Shown here piece by piece: positions 60,691 to 64,000 of a stretch of 64,000 nucleotides of DNA. Positions within the stretch are counted from its first letter, which is position 1, and every line of letters begins with the position of its first letter. The stretch comes from DTU015 sp012837895. GTDB lineage: Bacteria; Bacillota; Sulfobacillia; Fermentithermobacillales; Fermentithermobacillaceae. The position numbers were made by a program, and so were the translations under genes. The stretch is from the NCBI GenBank assembly GCA_050952085.1, contig JBMNKH010000004.1, positions 496,001 to 560,000 of the forward strand. Reading direction: 5' to 3'. Under the pieces are notes generated by a model, which had not been told where the DNA came from, ran no database searches, and saw only the letters and a list, made by a program, of their open reading frames with translations.

Positions 60691-61827
60691 TTAGATCTTT
60701 AGTAACAGGCCTGCTACGATTGCCGCCCTCTCGGGTAGGCTTGATACTATGATGTGCTCCGTAAGTGCGTGAGCGCCATCGCCTACTGCGCCAAGCCCGT
60801 CAAGTGTCGGGATGCCTAGGGCCGATGTGAAGTTGCCGTCGCTGCCTCCTCCGGAACCTGACTCTGTCACTTCTATTCCCATTTCCCTGCCGATTTTTTG
60901 CGCTAACTCAAACAGTCTCACGTTGCCTTCGGTTCTCTCCATGGGAGGCCTGTTTAGTTCTCCCTTGACTTCAAGGGTTATTTCAGGATGGACAGGTTTG
61001 AGGCCGAGGATTTCCGGAATTATCGTATTTGCCGCGTCCATGGTCTTGATCCGTAGGTCTACTCCGAGGGTCGCATTCTCTGCCACTACGTTAGTTCTGG
61101 TGCCTGCTGATACAACACCTACGTTTACAGTTGTGCCTGCTTCCAGGTCGGTTAGACCATGCAGCCGCAGCATCTGGTGGGCTGCTTCAGTTATTGCAGA
61201 TACTCCCTTTTCGTAGTCGGCGCCTGCGTGAGAAGCGCGCCCCTTGATTGAAACTGTGAAACCGCCTACTCCTTTGCGCCAGGTCTTGAGAGAACCGCCT
61301 AGAGCGGTCGGCTCGAGCACGAGCACGGCTGAAGCCTTCTTGGCTTCCTCCTCTATAATCGGACGGGAGGAAGGCGAGCCTATTTCTTCTTCTGAGTTAT
61401 GCAACACCACTATTTTCTTTTCAGGCAGAAGCCCCAAGTCTTTGAGGGTCTTTACTGCAAAGAAGGCTTGCACGATTCCGGCTTTCATGTCATAGACGCC
61501 TGGGCCGTAGGCTTTACCGTCTTCCACCCGGAACGGCCTCTTTTGTGTTTCTCCTGCATCCCACACGGTATCCATGTGGCATAGGAGCAAGATGGTTTCA
61601 TCCCCTGAGCCCACTTCAACTTTCACATGGTTGCCGTATGTATCTTGTTCCAGGATGGTTACCTTTGCGTCAAGGCCTTCCCACTCGCGGGCCACAAGTT
61701 TAGCAAAGGCGTCCATGAGTGATTTGTCAGTGCTCGGGGAATCTGTGTTTGTAAAGACTTCAAGCAGCTTAACCATGTCATCTTGATAAGATTTCAGGTG
61801 AGCCAGTATGCGGTCTTGGTCTGACAT
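60691..61827 (-). CDS. M20-family (CPG2-like) carboxypeptidase
   Basis: About 378 residues. Zinc ligands and catalytic residues are seen: CHMDTVWD near 95, YDMKAG near 125, SEEEIGS with the catalytic glutamate near 155, and a C-terminal HALTEH. A dimerisation domain lies between (GRASHAGADYEKG). Closest by eye to glutamate carboxypeptidases. No signal peptide. ATG 61827 has AGGAGG nine bases upstream; the longer frame to 61848 does not. Confidence 0.9.
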   Translation of the reverse strand: MSDQDRILAHLKSYQDDMVKLLEVFTNTDSPSTDKSLMDAFAKLVAREWEGLDAKVTILEQDTYGNHVKVEVGSGDETILLLCHMDTVWDAGETQKRPFRVEDGKAYGPGVYDMKAGIVQAFFAVKTLKDLGLLPEKKIVVLHNSEEEIGSPSSRPIIEEEAKKASAVLVLEPTALGGSLKTWRKGVGGFTVSIKGRASHAGADYEKGVSAITEAAHQMLRLHGLTDLEAGTTVNVGVVSAGTRTNVVAENATLGVDLRIKTMDAANTIIPEILGLKPVHPEITLEVKGELNRPPMERTEGNVRLFELAQKIGREMGIEVTESGSGGGSDGNFTSALGIPTLDGLGAVGDGAHALTEHIIVSSLPERAAIVAGLLLKI

Positions 61828-62043
61828 CTGATTTCGCCTCCTGTTCATGCTGATGCCTAGGGTAAGGATCTAGCGGATTCCGGTGATTCGGTTTCCGGTG
61901 ATTGAGATAGGTACTGCCATGTCTCATTATACATTCACCCTGTATGCGTGTGGAGGAGTTTTCGGTTTGGATAACGAATTGACTGCTGAGGCAGCTTGCG
62001 CCTTTTCCGGCCGGGCTCATAGCAAGATGCAGAGGTGAAGTTA

Positions 62044-62811
62044 TTGAGTAAGAGTGGAGTAACTGTGCCCCCCAAGGTCCTCCTGTTTGACTTGGACGGA
62101 ACCTTGCTTCCTGTTGAGCCAGGGTTTTTCACCGGCGATTACCCTGAGGCGGCTGCGCCTTATTTTGCAGAATTCATTGAGCCACGCACATTCAAACAAG
62201 CTCTTTTCAAATCGACTTGGGATATGGTGAACAACCTCGACCCTGATTTGCTCAACATAGATGCCTTCCGGATATCGTTTGAAAGGCAGGTGGGTGCCGG
62301 CTGGGACCGGCTCTGGCCCGTTTTCGAGCAGTTTTACAGTGAGGGTTTCCCGAAGCTCCGGAGCCTGGTGCCTGAATCCACGATAGCCCGCAAGGTTGTC
62401 CAAGAGTGCCTGGACCAGGGGTGGGAGATTGTGCTTGCGACAAATGCCCTGTTTCCTGAAGCGGCAGTCAGGGAGAGGATGAGATGGTGCGGGGTCGAAG
62501 ACTTGCCTTGGAAGTTCATTTCCACCTTGGAGGCTATGCACTTTTGCAAACCCCATATCCAGTACTACCAGGAAATTGTGGATGTTGCCGGGCTTGACCC
62601 AAAGCGTTGTATAATGATCGGAAATGACATGCAGGAAGACATTGTGGCATCCCGGCTCGGGATGAAAACCATACTGGTTGAGGATTTTCGCATAGACAGG
62701 AGTGAAGGGGGTAGCTCAGGCGCGCTAAGGCCTGATATGAGGGGCACGCTTGAGCAAGTGCCTGAGCTCGTCCTTAAGATATATGAGACTAACGCAGAAT
62801 TGTACAGGTGA
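62044..62811 (+). CDS. HAD-superfamily hydrolase
   Basis: About 255 residues: motif I LLFDLDGTLLPVE, motif II VLATNALFPEAA, motif III KPHIQYYQEI, and motif IV MIGNDMQEDIVASRLGM. A helical cap is inserted after motif I. Phosphatase of unknown substrate. Start uncertain between GTG 62035 and TTG 62044; the latter is better spaced from AGAGGTGA. The end lies 10 bp before the glycosylase. Confidence 0.85.
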   Translation: MSKSGVTVPPKVLLFDLDGTLLPVEPGFFTGDYPEAAAPYFAEFIEPRTFKQALFKSTWDMVNNLDPDLLNIDAFRISFERQVGAGWDRLWPVFEQFYSEGFPKLRSLVPESTIARKVVQECLDQGWEIVLATNALFPEAAVRERMRWCGVEDLPWKFISTLEAMHFCKPHIQYYQEIVDVAGLDPKRCIMIGNDMQEDIVASRLGMKTILVEDFRIDRSEGGSSGALRPDMRGTLEQVPELVLKIYETNAELYR

Positions 62812-62821
62812 CACCGGCACA

Positions 62822-63829
62822 ATGTCAGTCCCGGAAGCCGGCAGGCATGTAGAACGCTTTGAACGGCACCATGATGTTGAGCTGTTGGAGGTAGAGCTTC
62901 CAGGGCCACTGGATCTACAGTCTACATTGGAATGCGGCCAAGCCTTCAGGTGGTGCCGGGTTCAGGGGCCTGACGCCAGCACATGGTACAAAGGCGTTAT
63001 CGGCCCGGTAGCGGTCATGGTGACAACCAGTGCAAAAACCGGTGGTGCTTCGGATCTGTTGGTTATGTACGAGGCAAACAGTGTGGACCGCGAGAGTCTG
63101 ACAAGACGCGTCTTCAACTATTTTTCCCTTGATGACGATCTAGAGGCGATTCATCGCTTCCTCTTAGATGAGGCATGTTCCCCAACACAAGCTGAACAAG
63201 AACATGTAAGGGAGCAAGCTGCTGGGCCTGAACAAGGGCAGGTAATGGAGCAAGCTGCCGGTCATGCCCATGGCCTCAGGATCCTGCGCCAGGAGCCCTG
63301 GGAATGCCTGGTTTCGTACATCATCTCTACCAACAAGAACATACCCTCTATCTGCAAGACGGTTGAATACCTGTCTGAGACATTGGGTTCGCCTGCAGGC
63401 CTGGGCCAATACGCTTTCCCGGCGCCTGAAGCGCTGCTGGAAGCCAGCGCTGAGTGTGTAAAACAATCCAAGTGCGGGTACCGGGCACCGTATATTATCG
63501 ATGCGGCCAGGAAAGTCGCAAGCAGGGAAGTTGACCTTGATGCCTTGTGGCACTTGCCCACCGGCGAAGCCAGGCAGCAACTTCTCAAAATCAAGGGTGT
63601 CGGGCCCAAAGTTGCCGACTGTGTATTGCTTTTCGCTTATCACCGCCTGGAGGTGTTTCCTGTAGATGTATGGATTGCCAGGTGCATGTCTGCGTTTTAC
63701 CTGGACAGGGCGGATATCACGCCCAGGGAAGCAAGGCAAGAGGGATGCAGGCGTTTTGGTCCTTATGCAGGCTATGCCCAGCAGGTCTTGTTCCATTACT
63801 CCAGGAACGTCTTGAAAGGCCGGTTCTAG
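62822..63829 (+). CDS. OGG-like 8-oxoguanine DNA glycosylase/AP lyase
   Basis: About 335 residues. The N-terminal domain (LECGQAFRWCRV) and the HhH-GPD domain (ILRQEPWECLVSYIISTNKN, then LLKIKGVGPKVADCVLLFA with the catalytic lysine, and PVDVW with the aspartate) are as in Ogg1-type enzymes. An extra hydrophilic stretch of about 28 residues around 120-150 contains two copies of EQAAG and is unlike the family. ATG at 62822 follows AGGTGA by about 10 bp; the frame is open further upstream. Confidence 0.9.
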   Translation: MSVPEAGRHVERFERHHDVELLEVELPGPLDLQSTLECGQAFRWCRVQGPDASTWYKGVIGPVAVMVTTSAKTGGASDLLVMYEANSVDRESLTRRVFNYFSLDDDLEAIHRFLLDEACSPTQAEQEHVREQAAGPEQGQVMEQAAGHAHGLRILRQEPWECLVSYIISTNKNIPSICKTVEYLSETLGSPAGLGQYAFPAPEALLEASAECVKQSKCGYRAPYIIDAARKVASREVDLDALWHLPTGEARQQLLKIKGVGPKVADCVLLFAYHRLEVFPVDVWIARCMSAFYLDRADITPREARQEGCRRFGPYAGYAQQVLFHYSRNVLKGRF

Positions 63830-63984
63830 TAGTGCCGTGGCGCGGCTTGCTCAGGCTGAAGGAATGCTTTACACCAAGTTAGAATATAGGCGGGAGATGT
63901 TGTCTCAGGCCAAACCATGGCCTGCTGCCGGCAGAGAGGCACAACTTGTCAGGTGGGGACTTTCATGGAAGGAGGGGAGCAGTA

Positions 63985-64000
63985 TTGGATCCGGCGCACA
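63985..64000 (+). CDS. Possible start of the next gene, cut by window edge
   Basis: A TTG codon follows a strong GGAAGGAGGGGAG site and stays open for the five codons left in the window. Product unknown. The 155 bp before it hold no clear feature. Confidence 0.35.

Overview
The window looks like a chromosomal segment of an anaerobic, low-O2-adapted Bacillota (Clostridia/Limnochordia-like). The pointers are a clostridial-type Rnf complex, an NAD-linked multisubunit [FeFe]-hydrogenase, iscRSU, an Hcp remnant, GatCAB, NiaR/NiaX, a c-di-AMP riboswitch, complete MreBCD/MinCDE rod-shape and division genes, and frequent GTG/TTG starts behind strong AGGAGG sites. No rRNA, tRNA, Cas, transposase or integrase gene was recognised.

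Layout. 1-1.8 kb: two tandem M42 aminopeptidases ending in a terminator. 1.92-2.58 kb: thirteen 23-bp near-palindromes at an exact 53-bp period, with two alternating spacer families; this is the most unusual structure in the window. 2.7-7.4 kb (minus strand): an SH3b/AMIN amidase and an iscR-iscS-iscU operon with its own promoter/operator. 7.5-11.2 kb: a TPR protein, a P-loop/Asp23-like protein and sigma-54. 11.2-16.9 kb: a promoter, then rnfC-D-E-A-B and apbE with no rnfG between D and E. 17.0-26.3 kb: DUF4321-maf-radC-mreBCD-mrdA-minCDE-rodA-rseC, an envelope elongation and division block. 26.3-29.6 kb (minus): a bacterial XPB helicase and a partner protein. 29.7-38.1 kb: pcrA-ligA-gatCAB-murB.

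38.2-44.8 kb is accessory and partly decayed: an M14 carboxypeptidase, a PadR-controlled ABC exporter cluster with a frameshifted DUF2812 gene, a glyoxalase-like scrap, an SGNH hydrolase, and an hcp gene reduced to its two ends by an internal deletion. 45.0-47.7 kb: a DUF1538 membrane protein with a duplicated P-II-like partner.

48.0-57.1 kb is an apparent hydrogenase operon: an ECF S-component, an H-cluster-like sensor with an N-terminal ATPase domain, a DRTGG protein, HydC, a second HATPase, a [2Fe-2S] protein, a 1009-residue HydB fused to an NfnB/GltD-like flavoprotein in place of the usual C-terminal ferredoxin domain, and HydA, closed by a strong terminator. With Rnf it would link H2, ferredoxin, NAD(H) and possibly NADP(H) pools to membrane energetics.

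57.2-64 kb: an rRNA methyltransferase, the niacin regulator NiaR with a matching operator at an ECF niacin transporter gene, a c-di-AMP riboswitch ahead of a SleB-like cell-wall hydrolase, a possible unassigned structured RNA, FmdB, an M20 peptidase, a HAD phosphatase and an OGG-like DNA glycosylase. All family assignments come from reading motifs; no database search was run.
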